NCBI GenBank assembly: GCA_030998015.1
Contig: JARWMV010000034.1
Location: forward strand, 1 to 64,000
Reading direction: 5' to 3'
Length of the DNA stretch: 64,000 nt
Source: Ceratorhiza oryzae-sativae
Lineage: Eukaryota; Basidiomycota; Agaricomycetes; Cantharellales; Ceratobasidiaceae
Every line of letters starts with the position of its first letter. The first letter of the stretch is position 1. The notes below the pieces were generated by a model. That model saw nothing but the letters and a program-made list of their open reading frames with translations, did no database searches and had not been told where the DNA came from. This document shows positions 9,066-19,438 of the stretch, in pieces. A program made the translations under genes and the position numbers.

Positions 9066-12000
9066 TTATTTAGGTTGCGTCTTATCTTCGCGAGCAAGTG
9101 GGAATCGTGATTCGGGACAAGGGGTCGCCAGGAGCGTAGACACTTCGACTGGGTTGGAAGGACGAGTAGCGGCTGCATCTCGAGCGCGAGCTTGTTGGAG
9201 GCTATCGGCGTACGCGGCCAAGGGTGTGTTCGGACGTGGGATGAACGGATGCAGAAGGCGTGCGTGGGCAGCTGAGGAGAAAAGTTTGCCGTGTAGGTCT
9301 TCGAGTTCGTACGAGTTGGTGGCCCGCGAGCGGATTCGTAAAGGACCAGACCATCGCAGGGCAAGTTTGCGTTTGGCGGCATGAGTCTCGTCCCACCGAG
9401 CATTGTAGCGTTGAACCAAGTCGCCTATCTGGAAGGATACGGGCTTGACGTGTTTATCGAACTGTCTCTTGCGGCGGTTGGCGTGTTCGAGCGCTTTCGC
9501 GAAACCGTCTTGACGAAGGGCGTACGTGAGTGCCAAATTTACATCCACCTCCTCAGAGGTGGGTTTGTTGATGGGGTGACTCAGCTGGTATCGGTGTTCC
9601 GCTTTAAGTTGACCAGTCAGGAGCTCGCGGGGCGAGTAACCTCCGAGGGAGGCAAGTGCACAGTCGTTGAGTTGTGAAACCGCCGTGGCGAGATGTTTCG
9701 GCCAGGATGCGGGGGTTGTGGATGTGTCCGCGTCCTCGTCCGGGGACTCTCCAACCATTGGAGTGCATAAGCGCTTGAGTCGACCAATAACGAGCTTGAT
9801 ACTGCCTTCTGCCAGGCCGTTCGTCCAAGGAGCATACGGCGGGGTCTTGAGCGGTTGAACGTTACGGCTCTGTGCCCATTCGCGGACCTCAGCACAATCG
9901 AAATGAGAGCCACCGTCTGCCATGAATGACTGTGGTGTGAGGAGGCCATTGGAAAGTCGTTCTAACGCGTTGACGGTTGATTTGCCAGTCCCGGGGCTGC
10001 GGAGCGGAGTCGCGAATATGAAACGGCTATAGACGTCAACAAGAATCAGGGCACACTTGAAGCCGCCATAACCAGCGGGTAGCGAAACATAGTCCCCGAC
10101 TATAAGATCAAAGGGGCGGGCTCGAGTGATGGGTTGGAGCTGCGCTGACATGAGACGGGGGCCGAAGTTCTTACACCAGGGACAGGTAATGACCGCATCT
10201 GTCATGTCTCGACGGAGGCCGGGCCAGTAGTATGCCTTTTGTAGCGCCAGAACACCTGCATCTTGCCCGAAGTGGCCACCTGCGCAATGGATTGACATAG
10301 CCAGTTCTCGAGTCTCAGACAAAGGTATACACTCAACTTTGTGTACCGAGTTCGAGTACCTGCCACCGACTATCCACAGCTTCCCATCCTCAACCACGAA
10401 TCCCTCCGCTCGATGAGCAAGTCTCTTCTGGGCTCTGAGTTGATCATGGGTGAGGCCCAAGTTGTCTCCGGAGTCGAAAAGGATGTGCATGAGGATGTCC
10501 GAGAAGAACGGATCTTTCTCGAATCGTTTGATGAGATCTGCGGTAGAGTCGTCAGCGATCAAGTGATACACGTCATTGATAATGCCTTGGCGGGTCTCCC
10601 ATCCTGGGTCAATCATGCCCTCACGGCCGGGAGCATCTTCGTCGGGCCGGTGTTCGTACATCCTCGAAAGGCCATCGGCAACTTTGTTCTCGGCACCTGG
10701 CTTGTGTCGTACCGCTATGATGTTATGAGCGATAATCGATTCCCGCCATTGTTCGTGCGTCGAATTCAGCTTGTCGTTGTTGAGAAGGTCGGCAAGGGCT
10801 TTACAGTCGGTCTCGAGTTCAATGGCTTGACCGTGGATGATGCTGTCGAACTCGTCCAGTCCGAACTTGAGGGCGGCGAACTCGAGCAGGAACGGTATGT
10901 TTCTTTCTTCTGTGCGTGAGGTTCTTTCCGACGCGAAGGCAACCGGATACATCACCTTGCGTATGACTCTGGCACCATCTGCTTCTTCCCATTCCTGTGA
11001 GAGGACCGCGCCAAAGCCGAATTTTGAGCCGTCCGTTGTAACCGTGAACGACCTCCCATCGTAGACCGGGGATTGGGTGACTGGATCGCTCATCAGAATC
11101 ATCTTGAGCTTGATGAACGCCTGTCTAGCCTTGTCGTCGAGCGTGACCCGTGTGTCCTTGAGGGCTTCCTTATAGGCGTTTTGCTTTGTCTGGACTTGGG
11201 GAGGTCGTACGTCTTGTGTGAGGTCTGAGAGTGGCTGTGCGATACGGGCGTAATCTTTGATTTTTGAACGATAAGATCCAACCGAACCTAGAAAACCTAA
11301 GACTTCAAGTGCAGACTTGGGTTCCGGCCATTTAAGAATCGCCTCAACTTTGGTTAAATCTGGGCGAACGCCGTCTTTCGAGCAGCGTGCACCTGCGAAT
11401 CGCGCTTCTGTCATAAAGAGGACCGTTTTAGCTGGAGAAAGCGAAAGTCTGTGAGTGCGGCATTTGAGGAAGATTTTACAAAGACTCCCCAGCCCGCTGT
11501 CAAATTCGTTGCAAGGTGCTGCAACGTCGTCCATCCAGACTTCGAGATCGGTGCCAATCAGGTCGTGCATCGCGGCTGAAACAACTTCGCACCAGGTAGT
11601 TGGGGCACCGGTCAGTCCGAATGGCATGCGGAGGTACACGTAGTATCCACGTCCATCGACATGGAACCCTGTATAGGGAACGCTCTCTGGGGCCATTGGG
11701 ACGGCGTGGAATCCGGCCATAAAGTCCATGACTGAGATCCACCGGTGCCCTGCTACTTTTCTTTGCATGGCAGCAAGGTCGCCCATTGGAAAGGGTCGAA
11801 TCTGCGTGTGGCGATTGACAGCTGCATAGTTGTGCACTACACGGAACTTTGGCTCACCAGGTGCTTGTGCTTGTTCAGGAAGAGAGGCTTCAATGTCGGG
11901 CCACATGATCAGTAGGTTGTTAAGTCGGCATTGCTCGTTAGCCATTCTCCTGAGGTGTTCGAGGCTCGGGAGTTCGGCACCGCCCGGTTTGGGGACTACG

Positions 12001-13517
12001 TTGGTCGGGGAGACCGCAGCTACCTCGTCTTGGGGGACTTTCGCAACAATCTTGGTGGCCTCCATGTTGTCGAGGACCTTGTAGAGCCATTTGCGTTGAG
12101 GGTCAGTAAGTCGCTTTTGGCCTGCTTGCCTCGGGAACGACACGCCTTCCGGGATGTCCAGATGGTGTTGGATGAAGTTTACAGGGGAAACCTCCAAGAG
12201 TGATAGAGCGAACACGTCAGCAAACTCTCTCACCAGGCTCTTAACTCTCTCCTTCTGTTCCGGCAAAAGGTCGTTGCCGATTTTCATTTTGCTCAGGATC
12301 TCAGCCACTCGGTTTGCTTCGAAAGGGTCGCGACGGCGTTGGGAGTCGGCCAGTGGCGGTACATTGACTTGGCGTTGAGCTGACAGGTGTCTTTCGTCTG
12401 TGGTTTGGTTGTTGAGCATGTGGACGTCGGTTGGGCCCTTGGCGCGCTCTCGTGCTCGACATGCTCGTTGGATGATCTTCAGCAGGTGGTCGACCAAGGC
12501 GTCCTGTGTGGAGTCTGTCAGCAGTATTTCGCGTTGCGTCTTTTCCTCCCTCCAAATGCTCACGCGCTGCCACATCCGTTCCAGAAACTCGTTGTCTGAC
12601 TCTTCAGGCTGCCTCTCAATCTCCTTCTGCACCTGAGCTATCGGCATGACTTCTCCTGTGTTCAACTCTTCGCTCTCATGCACGCTCATGCCTAGTGCCC
12701 ATTCCATCCTCTCCAACGCCATCTTGTCAACCCAGAACAGGTTGTTCGAGTGCTTGAGCGACGACGGCTCTAGCTTCGCGAGGCGGCGACTACGGCGGAC
12801 TGGGGCTGAAACTGAAACTGGCTCACCCGGTTGTTCTGCTAGCATTTTCTCCGGCTCTGGCTCCTCCTTGGTGCTCCTGTCTTGTTCTCGAATTGGTTCG
12901 GGCTCCGGTTGCTGCTCAATCTTGGCCTTGGCATCGTTGGTCGGGGATTCGAATAGAGGGTATTCGTTGACAAGTTCGATCGGCCCCTGTGTGCCAGTGA
13001 TGGTGAGTCTGTCCCCTTCGAAGATCTGGATTGCACCTGAGTCCCGAAGCCATGATTTACCGAGGAGCATTTCGAACACCCCTCGCGACTCAAGAACTTC
13101 GAAAGAGATGGGCAACCAGCAACCTGCAACTCCAAGGTATGCATTTCCGCGACCTGCCGATTTTTCACATTGACCGTTTGCCATTCGACAGATCACGTTG
13201 GACTTAGCTAACGGTCCCAGGTCTGATTCGACGCTCCCCCAGTACGTGCGGTCTAAGACACAGAGCATAGCCCCTCCGTCTACTGTTGCTTGCACTGGGA
13301 AGTCATGCTTGTCGTTTTCTCTCTGGAGAAGCGCCCGGACCTGGAACAGGACTTCTCGCTTCTCGTTCGTGTCGTTTAGTTTGTAAAGTTCAACGATGTC
13401 TGCGTCATTATAAAGGGAAATAGAAATAGATTGAGGCAGGGTAAAAGGTTCTACATGAGATGAAAAATACTGTCCTGGTTCAGTGACTGGCTCCTCCGCC
13501 AACGCATCCTCCGACAC
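9066..13517 (-). CDS. pol polyprotein of element E (protease-RT-RNase H-integrase), intact
   Basis: An open frame of 1483 codons; the frame is open about 19 codons further 5' (to about 13573), overlapping the gag end in the -1 phase, and the listed start is a GTG. So expression by -1 frameshifting near the gag stop, rather than a new start, is likely. Domains in order: retropepsin-like segment with an unusual VDGGA around Asp80 and a later LLGKSWL; RT with PFGLTGAP and catalytic WMDD (residues 661-664; most gypsy RTs have Y/FMDD); RNase H with TTDGS; integrase with an H-x-H...CPWC zinc finger and D, D, E positions (VGDYV, MADGGSHF, GLAEGSIK). The C-terminus has an integrase tail and no chromodomain. 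Confidence 0.93.
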   Translation of the reverse strand: MSEDALAEEPVTEPGQYFSSHVEPFTLPQSISISLYNDADIVELYKLNDTNEKREVLFQVRALLQRENDKHDFPVQATVDGGAMLCVLDRTYWGSVESDLGPLAKSNVICRMANGQCEKSAGRGNAYLGVAGCWLPISFEVLESRGVFEMLLGKSWLRDSGAIQIFEGDRLTITGTQGPIELVNEYPLFESPTNDAKAKIEQQPEPEPIREQDRSTKEEPEPEKMLAEQPGEPVSVSAPVRRSRRLAKLEPSSLKHSNNLFWVDKMALERMEWALGMSVHESEELNTGEVMPIAQVQKEIERQPEESDNEFLERMWQRVSIWREEKTQREILLTDSTQDALVDHLLKIIQRACRARERAKGPTDVHMLNNQTTDERHLSAQRQVNVPPLADSQRRRDPFEANRVAEILSKMKIGNDLLPEQKERVKSLVREFADVFALSLLEVSPVNFIQHHLDIPEGVSFPRQAGQKRLTDPQRKWLYKVLDNMEATKIVAKVPQDEVAAVSPTNVVPKPGGAELPSLEHLRRMANEQCRLNNLLIMWPDIEASLPEQAQAPGEPKFRVVHNYAAVNRHTQIRPFPMGDLAAMQRKVAGHRWISVMDFMAGFHAVPMAPESVPYTGFHVDGRGYYVYLRMPFGLTGAPTTWCEVVSAAMHDLIGTDLEVWMDDVAAPCNEFDSGLGSLCKIFLKCRTHRLSLSPAKTVLFMTEARFAGARCSKDGVRPDLTKVEAILKWPEPKSALEVLGFLGSVGSYRSKIKDYARIAQPLSDLTQDVRPPQVQTKQNAYKEALKDTRVTLDDKARQAFIKLKMILMSDPVTQSPVYDGRSFTVTTDGSKFGFGAVLSQEWEEADGARVIRKVMYPVAFASERTSRTEERNIPFLLEFAALKFGLDEFDSIIHGQAIELETDCKALADLLNNDKLNSTHEQWRESIIAHNIIAVRHKPGAENKVADGLSRMYEHRPDEDAPGREGMIDPGWETRQGIINDVYHLIADDSTADLIKRFEKDPFFSDILMHILFDSGDNLGLTHDQLRAQKRLAHRAEGFVVEDGKLWIVGGRYSNSVHKVECIPLSETRELAMSIHCAGGHFGQDAGVLALQKAYYWPGLRRDMTDAVITCPWCKNFGPRLMSAQLQPITRARPFDLIVGDYVSLPAGYGGFKCALILVDVYSRFIFATPLRSPGTGKSTVNALERLSNGLLTPQSFMADGGSHFDCAEVREWAQSRNVQPLKTPPYAPWTNGLAEGSIKLVIGRLKRLCTPMVGESPDEDADTSTTPASWPKHLATAVSQLNDCALASLGGYSPRELLTGQLKAEHRYQLSHPINKPTSEEVDVNLALTYALRQDGFAKALEHANRRKRQFDKHVKPVSFQIGDLVQRYNARWDETHAAKRKLALRWSGPLRIRSRATNSYELEDLHGKLFSSAAHARLLHPFIPRPNTPLAAYADSLQQARARDAAATRPSNPVEVSTLLATPCPESRFPLAREDKTQPK

Positions 13518-13573
13518 CGTCTCTCGGGCATCACAAGTGGGGCCAGCGGGTGTGCCACAGTCCGCCGCTGACC

Positions 13574-15312
13574 CTACTCGTTTTCTGACTCATAGTAGTT
13601 GGTCTCCCATCCTGCGTGTTCATCAGTCGTCGTCTCCAACTGAAACGTATCGCAAGGACGAGGGGCCGGAGTCGGGGTGCCTGGGACCGTGCCTGCTCTG
13701 CCTTGACGCTTTGCCGCTGCCCGCGGGTTGAGTATGACTGCACGCATGAAGCGCTCATGCTCGTCCAACGGGGCGTTGGGGCACTCGACGCTGCCATGTA
13801 TGCCTATACCGCACCTGAAGCAGACACCCGGGCCCGGTTGAAGCGAGCCAGGCGTGAGCAGGAAATGCTCGTCCTGCGTCAGTCTACGAGTCCCGAATTT
13901 CTGGTCGTACTCAAGCGTGAGTGCTCGGTGCCGAGCCTGGTTGGCTGGCATGTTTGGTACAGTGGGTCGGTTCGGCGTGACTGTGGCGGGTGCGGGCGTG
14001 GCAGCGGGCGTGCTGGGCATGTGGGGCGGCTGTTGGCGAACAGGAGTGGAGAAGGCTGGAGGGGGTATGGGGGGAGGGATGACCAACGTGGCAGCCGCCG
14101 GAGGCGTTTTGTCGAAGGACACTTGTGAGCCCCGCTTAGCGTGGCCGGTGTAACCGATGGTGTCTTCGGCAAGGACGCTGCTCTAGCAGCCGCAGACGAG
14201 GCGGAGGAAGGGAAACAAGAGAGTGAGAGAGAGCTGATAGATTCCAGGAGAGCCCGATCGCGCCAAGAGTCATACAGTTCGCGATTTGAGAGCTCCCCAA
14301 TATGTTTGCAAAGGAGGTCAAAGTCTTTAGCGTAGTTGCGGCCCTTGGGTAGCAGCGGGATCACAAAGGCAGGCAGGCTTGTGTTGAGCGTGTGAAGGAC
14401 TCAGTCGCGGTTCGTGCTATCGCAAGCCATTCCGCGTGCACGGTGTTGCATTGCCCACTGCTGTTGTGGGCGTTCGGGGTTTGTCGGGTTGCAGAGAATG
14501 GCCGACCAGGATTGCACGTTCATGCTGCTCGACATGAACAGCGCTCGCTGGGCTTCTTCGTACGCGTCTTGGTCTGGAACTGGTGTGGGCCAACGGGCCT
14601 CGATCAGGGGCTCAAGGGTGGTCCAGTCGTCGACTAGGCCCTTGTTGGTAGCGTCCTTCTTCTGCGCCTGCAGCCAGTTGAACACCTTGCCTTTGAACGC
14701 GAGCGAGTCAGCCCAGAGTTCAGCGCGTTGCTTGCTCATGACCTCGCGCGTAGCTCGTAAGAACTTGTATTGCCACTCTTCTTCCGAACAGGGCTTGCCT
14801 TTGTCGTCAAAGTCTTTGACGGCGTCGGCCAAGGCTCGGCGCGCTGCTCGTAGGTCCGCGTTTGCATCTGGATTCGTCATGGTCGTTGGACGCAAGTTAC
14901 GGATGAGGGAGGCGAGGGACGGTAATGGGCGCTCAGGGAGTGAACCTCTACGCAACGGAGAACTGGTGGCTGCGGGGGGAACAACGGATGAGCTGGCGAC
15001 TCGGGGGGTGACTGGGGCAGGCTGGGTGCTTGGTCTAGGAGGAAACGGGTAACGGGCGGTCTCGTCCGCTGGACTCGCTTTCTCGCTCTCAAGGGCTATT
15101 AAAGAAGAAAGACTGGGCGCGGCCAAGCTGGACGGAGAGGTCTCGACTGATAGTAGAGGTGTTGTTGAAAGCTGAGAAACCGGGGGGGTAAGGAGACCGA
15201 TGGTCGAGGACTGGGGTTGGACGGTCCTCAGGATGTAGCGGCTGCGATCGTCCCGGGGTCGAGGTTCAGCCTTCTTGCACGACAGTGTAGAAGTAGAGAA
15301 AAGGAGGAGCAA
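13574..15312 (-). pseudogene. gag of element E, with one stop and one frameshift
   Basis: The first part (15312-14404) is Ser/Pro/Thr-rich, then becomes a capsid-like helical region (FDDKGKPCSEEEW, RARWPTPV-like segment). It ends at TGA 14401-14403, after which the same frame stays open to about 14160. The C-terminal part is in another phase (open from before 14122 to 13574). It is Pro-rich and carries a CCHC zinc knuckle, CFRCGIGIHGSVEC (about 13781-13822). Either two small lesions or an error in the sequence splits the gene; pol and LTRs look undamaged. The N-terminal start is uncertain. Confidence 0.75.
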
Positions 15313-15510
15313 GAGAGAGAGGGAGAAAGAGGGATGGGGAAAGAAGGTATGGAGAAGGGAGTGTGGGAAAGCGAACCGCGTGTTCGCCAGATTGATAGGG
15401 TCGACGAGAGATAATCAGAAGAGAAGCTGAGTGTACTGCAGATGATAATCGGCAGTGTTGCGCGCGCTATTAGCACGCAGGTAAGGATATCACCACGCTC
15501 GTCACCACGG
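15313..15510 (-). other. 5' leader of element E
   Basis: Untranslated region between gag and the 5' LTR. It contains a long pyrimidine-rich stretch on the minus strand (TCTCCCTCTCTCTC-like, around 15300-15345) and the candidate primer-binding site near 15497-15508. No coding capacity is supported. Confidence 0.6.
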
Positions 15511-15626
15511 TGGAGAGGGCGCCACGGCGTGAACGAGTGAAGACAAGATGATTGTTTGAACAAGTCACGTGTGTACATATGGGTGCCCAGGACAGAACCC
15601 TGGCACCCGCCAGGACCCCCACTACA
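15511..15626 (-). repeat. 5' LTR of element E (116 bp)
   Basis: It matches 8825-8940 with one difference. The duplicated target CAGG follows at 15627-15630, after which the D pol tail continues. The near-identity indicates recent insertion compared with the surrounding family I copies. Confidence 0.93.
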
Positions 15627-15677
15627 CAGGTCACACCCAAAGGCACCCCATGACCCCTGTGCCTTAAAGGGGGGAAG

Positions 15678-16053
15678 TATCACAAGCTGACACACATATA
15701 TCCACTCTATAATATTTTCTTGATTTATTACATTTTATGAGATCCTGTCAAAAACATACTTGCCTTTTTTGGTATATCTGTGTCATGTGATTCAGGGGAT
15801 GTTCTGGACCAATAACCAAGATGTATTTCAACTCTGATGTGAAATTCTGCAGTTCTGCAGTCGCTTCTATCACTTCTATCTCTTATCAGTTGTGACTCAC
15901 TGTATGGACTTGTTTGTTATGATGTGGCTCATATCATGTATATACACTGGGTCAAGTTTGCAGAGGACTCCTCAAGAACTTGACCTCTCATCGAATACAA
16001 GTTCTTTTCTTTTCTTACTATTTTCTTCATTGCCTGACTTGTTGTTGTTGACA
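15678..16053 (+). repeat. 3' LTR of element D (376 bp)
   Basis: Starts TATCACAAGCTGACAC (TGTCACGAACTGACAC in B), is preceded by the polypurine tract, and ends GTTGTTGACA. Many CpG sites have become TpG or CpA. It marks the right boundary of the left nest. Confidence 0.92.
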
Positions 16054-16079
16054 CATTTGATATAAATTGAGCCACCAGC

Positions 16080-17287
16080 AAGCCACTGGTACTCCAGCAA
16101 CAGAATATTTGAGCTTCTTCCACTCATGCCTCTGCTCCCCCAGCAACCTGCAAGCCCTCTTTCACATCTGCTCCTGAAGCCAAGGCCCATGCCCCCAAAG
16201 CTCTGCCAAGCTCATTTCCTCCCCCTTCACCTCCTCCTTTGCCTGCTCTTTCACCTGCTACCAATGCTGTGCGAGTGGAAGCAACTTGAGCTTTGGCACC
16301 TCCCAGCATGCTGTCTGCTAGCTCACAAGCTGCCAAGCCCCCTTTGCCTCTGACTGTCACTCCCACTCCTCTTGTGACAAAACCTGCATTGACTCCCACA
16401 CCCATTGAACCATTTGCAACATCTGCCAATGCTGGTGGCAGCATCATATGGCATGGAGTTCCCATCCCAGCTCAGTCTTTGGGCCCACTTCGTGTGCTTG
16501 CTAGGCGCCAACTCAATGGCAAAGTGGTCTGGGTGCCACCAATGTACCAGGATCTAGTGGACATCTGGTCTGTCAATCCTGACTACAAACCTTCTACCAA
16601 GGTGAACCCTCTTTTCAAGTTGGACACCCCCGCTGGCCATGATGGCTCTACCAATGCTGCCCATGGCTCTTCCACCAACACAGCACTTGCTTCAGTCACT
16701 GCACCAGCTACTGTGAAGTCTAAGGCAAAGCTCAAGCCCAAGCCAGTACCTGAGCCTAAGGCTGAATCCGAACCCCACTGTGAATCTATGCCTGCTCCCA
16801 AGCCCAAATCCAATCCAGCTCCCACAAGCGACTGCAAGAGTAGCACCAACAATGACACAACCAAAGGAAGCACCAAAGGCGTGAAGGGCAAGAATGCCAG
16901 ATTGAGGAAGCATGTTGGAATGCAGGCGGCTGGAGTGAACAAGGCAGCTGGAGTGAGCAAGACAGCTGGAGCAAGCAAGATGGCTGGAATGAGCAAGGCA
17001 GGTGGAACAAACAAGGCAGCTCAAACAATCAAGGCAACAGTGGCTGGAGGGGACAATGCACCAACAACAGACATTCAAGGTGGGAAGGGCAAGGCAACTG
17101 CTTGTGCTGGCAAGGGCAAGGAGGTACCAGAAGGCAAGATTGCTGCCCCTAGCACAAGCAAGCACACACAGGTATGTGGATATTCCCATATGTTGCAGAC
17201 AATCACTCACACATCCTATAAATTCAGAAGAAGCCTACCAAAGAGCCCACCACACCTGCTCATTGCTCCACTTGCAAGAGGACCTAG
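16080..17287 (+). pseudogene. Spliced low-complexity gene of unknown function, decayed
   Basis: Not recognised. In one frame an Ala/Pro/Ser-rich N-terminal part (from about 16109) is broken by TGA at 16287-16289. The frame then stays open from 16290 and includes a short non-repetitive block (IIWHGVPIPAQS, RRQLNGKVVWVPPMYQDLV), a Lys/Pro-rich linker and a degenerate repeat of AGxSKxAGxSK type (about residues 210-245 of the open frame). A good intron lies at 17172-17227 (GTATGT...TTCAG, 56 nt, phase 0). After it the frame adds KKPTKEPTTPAHCSTCKRT and stops at 17287. The positively charged, repetitive composition suggests a nuclear or DNA-associated protein, but this is inference. The D LTR may have truncated its 5' end. 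Confidence 0.45.
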
Positions 17288-17886
17288 TTTGTCATGGGGT
17301 TGTGGTATCCATGCAATCTAGCTAGATATGGACACTTTTCTTTACTTGATTCCTCTCATGTCTTCTGATGCTGATGTTTTTTGTCTCTTGATGTTGATGT
17401 TATGCTTTCTTGATGCTTCATGTTATTATCTCCAAACAAATATAATAATTTACACCACATACACCTAACTATTATAGCAAATATGACAAGGACTCTTGAG
17501 GGTTCATGAGTGGGCAGCACAGAACCCCAAAATGAAACCCTCCAAAAGTCCAAACTGAGGATGGTTAAAAGTCCAAAATTGTGGACACCTTCAAAGCCCA
17601 CAACCGTGGTTTTTTTTGATGTCCACACAGTGCAGATGTATACCAGGTCCATTGGAGTTCATTTGAGCCCCAAAAAATGGATGTCTTTTTCACTATTGGA
17701 CTTCATTTGATTACATCATCCTATTACAAGCCAATTTTGTACATATAGGATATGGATGTTGTAGACATCCATTCAGAGCTGAATGGACACATCTGACATC
17801 CTGTGATTGGCTCTCAATAGAGTCCCCACATGGGGACTTTGATGAGATCCACATGCTTTCTACAGTGGTAGCATGCTTAATGTTCT
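17288..17886. other. Intergenic stretch without recognisable gene
   Basis: AT-rich, with several diverged repeats of ATGGATGTC/GACATCC (for example 17680-17690, 17752-17776) and GTGGACA/TGTCCAC (17582-17589, 17621-17629). These may be remains of a small inverted-repeat element. I see no ORF, LTR end or clear target-site duplication. Confidence 0.5.
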
Positions 17887-18938
17887 TCATTCTTGGGGCG
17901 CTATTCTGCTTCCCAACAGCACCATTCCCCCAGCTGCATGTTTCTTTACACCTGTACCACCCTTCTGCCCCTTGGCTGGATCAGTGGCATTGGTGTGACC
18001 TTCATCATCTTCCACATCCTCTGGGTTGGTTTGGAGACCTTTCCTGTTGTCATCAGGCTCACTCAGTCCAGAGGACACATCCATGTCATTGTCGGGCTTG
18101 GATTCATATGACGCAAGACAAGGCAGCTTGTTCTTAATGGAGGTTGCAGAGTTGATGGTTCCATGAAGGAGCAGGCCTTTGCTGGTTGCTGGTGCACTAC
18201 CCCCAGTCAGGAGGTGCTTGAGCCTGGCTGGAAGGTGTTGTAGCTGATCTGAGGTAAGTTTATCCTTGAACATCCTGATCTGAGTGACGATTTTGGGTTC
18301 ATTGTGTGACATGTGGGCAAATGACCAGGGGTTCAGGGTGTCACAGGCTGAGTAGAGGCCATCAGGCAAGCAGGAGTGGTAGGTGTTTGGCAGGTGGTAG
18401 GGATGACAGGGCTCATTAGTACTGGCTGTGTGGGCATCTGGAATGAATTGTGAGCCAATAATTGAGATTGGGTGGCTCCAGTTACATCAGCTGGGAGAGT
18501 GAACTTGTCCAATTCTTCCTCTTCATCTGCAGTGGCATATATGCATTAGTTTTGGAATATGATACTTGTATATACACTTACCCTGAGGACAAACCTCAAT
18601 GGACATATGCCCCAGATTGTGCACCAAGGCAACAACGTCATTGTCGACAGCATTGAGGCCATCAACAGCCATAACCACCTTGGCAGGCTTGTTGGCGACC
18701 TTCTCTCCAGGATTATCAACAATTGCAGGTGTCTCAGCAGGCTGGTCGATAGCCATAGGTGTCTGAGTAGACCCATCTGGGAGAGCAGAAGTTAGCTAGT
18801 GTAATGATTAGGGCTATAAACTACCCCACCCCTAGATCTGTTGCCTTTGCAGGTGCTTCCACCTGCCTTTTGATTGACAACCTACTTGGTTTTAGCTTTC
18901 TGAGGCCTTGTGTTTTTCTTCTGCCAGTTGTTGCTCAT
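17887..18938 (-). pseudogene. Spliced gene remnant of unknown function, convergent with the 16-kb gene
   Basis: Not recognised. Minus-strand signals: a possible first exon from the ATG at 18938 (MSNNWQKKNTRPQK); a 3' splice site CTAAC...CTCCCAG ending about 18778; an exon encoding a Lys/Val-rich segment (KPAKVVMAVDGLNAVDNDVV) ending about 18582; and a 55-nt intron 18581-18527 (GTAAGT...CTGCAG). An acidic exon (DEEEELDKFTLPADVTG) follows and runs to TGA near 18330. The 17887-18369 frame (DGLYSACDTLNPWSF, FKDKLTSDQLQHLPARLKHLL) is open but in another phase, so a frameshift or a further intron is needed. Confidence is in the splice signals rather than in a function. Confidence 0.4.
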
Positions 18939-19438
18939 AGTTCATAGGACCTTTTGAGCAACATATGTTAGGTTACTACTGAAATCTAGGTGGAGCTAGG
19001 TTGGGAAATCTCCAACATACCTCTACTCTCACTCAAGTACTTTTTGCATCACCCCATGGTCTGTTAGTCTAGAGGCACACCAGATGTCTGATCTAAACCT
19101 ATTATCACCATTTCATTCCAAAAACAGTTGTGTTACCACTTAATCCTATACTAGGTTGAACTCAACATGCATGCAATCAGCTGTGAGCCTGGCCTGCATG
19201 GACGGCATGGGGACTGAGGTCACATGATTAGGTTAGGTTTAGGTTGAGAGGGAAAGCTAGGTTGGGGATTAGGTATCAGAATTTTTGGGTATCACACAGC
19301 TAACATTCAAACCTGGCATGCACACATGGGTGCAGGAAAAAAGAAAGAAATTACAAATACAGCTTGAGACAAGTGAAATTATACTGTGTGTAATTGGAGC
19401 CACATGAAGTCACACAGAGGTCTTGTGAAAAATCATTG
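18939..19438. other. AT-rich stretch without recognisable gene
   Basis: No ORF, LTR or RNA gene recognised. GTTAGGTT/AGGTTGGG-like words recur (18968, 19000, 19222-19265) but are not telomeric arrays. Confidence 0.5.

Larger units (their letters stand above)
8825..15626 (-). mobile_element. Element E: complete Ty3/gypsy element with 116-bp LTRs (family II), TSD CAGG
   Basis: It is bounded by two 116-bp LTRs that differ at one base (8838 G versus 15524 A). A 4-bp duplication CAGG flanks it (8821-8824 and 15627-15630), and removing the element restores the D pol reading. Minus-strand order: LTR, gag (15312-13574), pol (13517-9066), polypurine tract GTGGGGGGGGACC (8941-8953), LTR. It is GC-rich with abundant CpG, unlike its host D, so it is young. 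It has no chromodomain. Directly inside the 5' LTR the minus strand contains TGGTGACGAGCG (15497-15508), a candidate tRNA-type primer site that I could not assign. Confidence 0.93.
2886..16053 (+). mobile_element. Element D: decayed family I Ty3/gypsy element, split by a solo LTR and element E
   Basis: Its 5' end lies left of the window, beyond element C. It resumes at 2886 in leader ORF c and continues through gag (3182-5361, interrupted by the solo LTR 4156-4938) and pol (5358-8824, resuming 15631 after element E). It ends with the polypurine tract AAAGGGGGGAAG (15666-15677) and 3' LTR (15678-16053). Gag and pol carry several stops and at least one frameshift. In its 3' half it is nearly identical to H, including a shared two-step stop codon. 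Confidence 0.9.

Noticed and set aside
12646..13173. 175-codon plus-strand frame opposite element E pol
   Set aside because: Antisense shadow of a GC-rich coding region; no motifs, no context.
14414..15052. 212-codon plus-strand frame opposite element E gag
   Set aside because: Shadow of the gag frame; composition follows the complementary codons.
16583..17210. Long minus-strand frames opposite the 16-kb gene (up to 172 codons)
   Set aside because: They mirror a repetitive Ala/Lys-rich plus-strand frame and read as Cys/Leu/Ser-rich low complexity; no splice or motif support.
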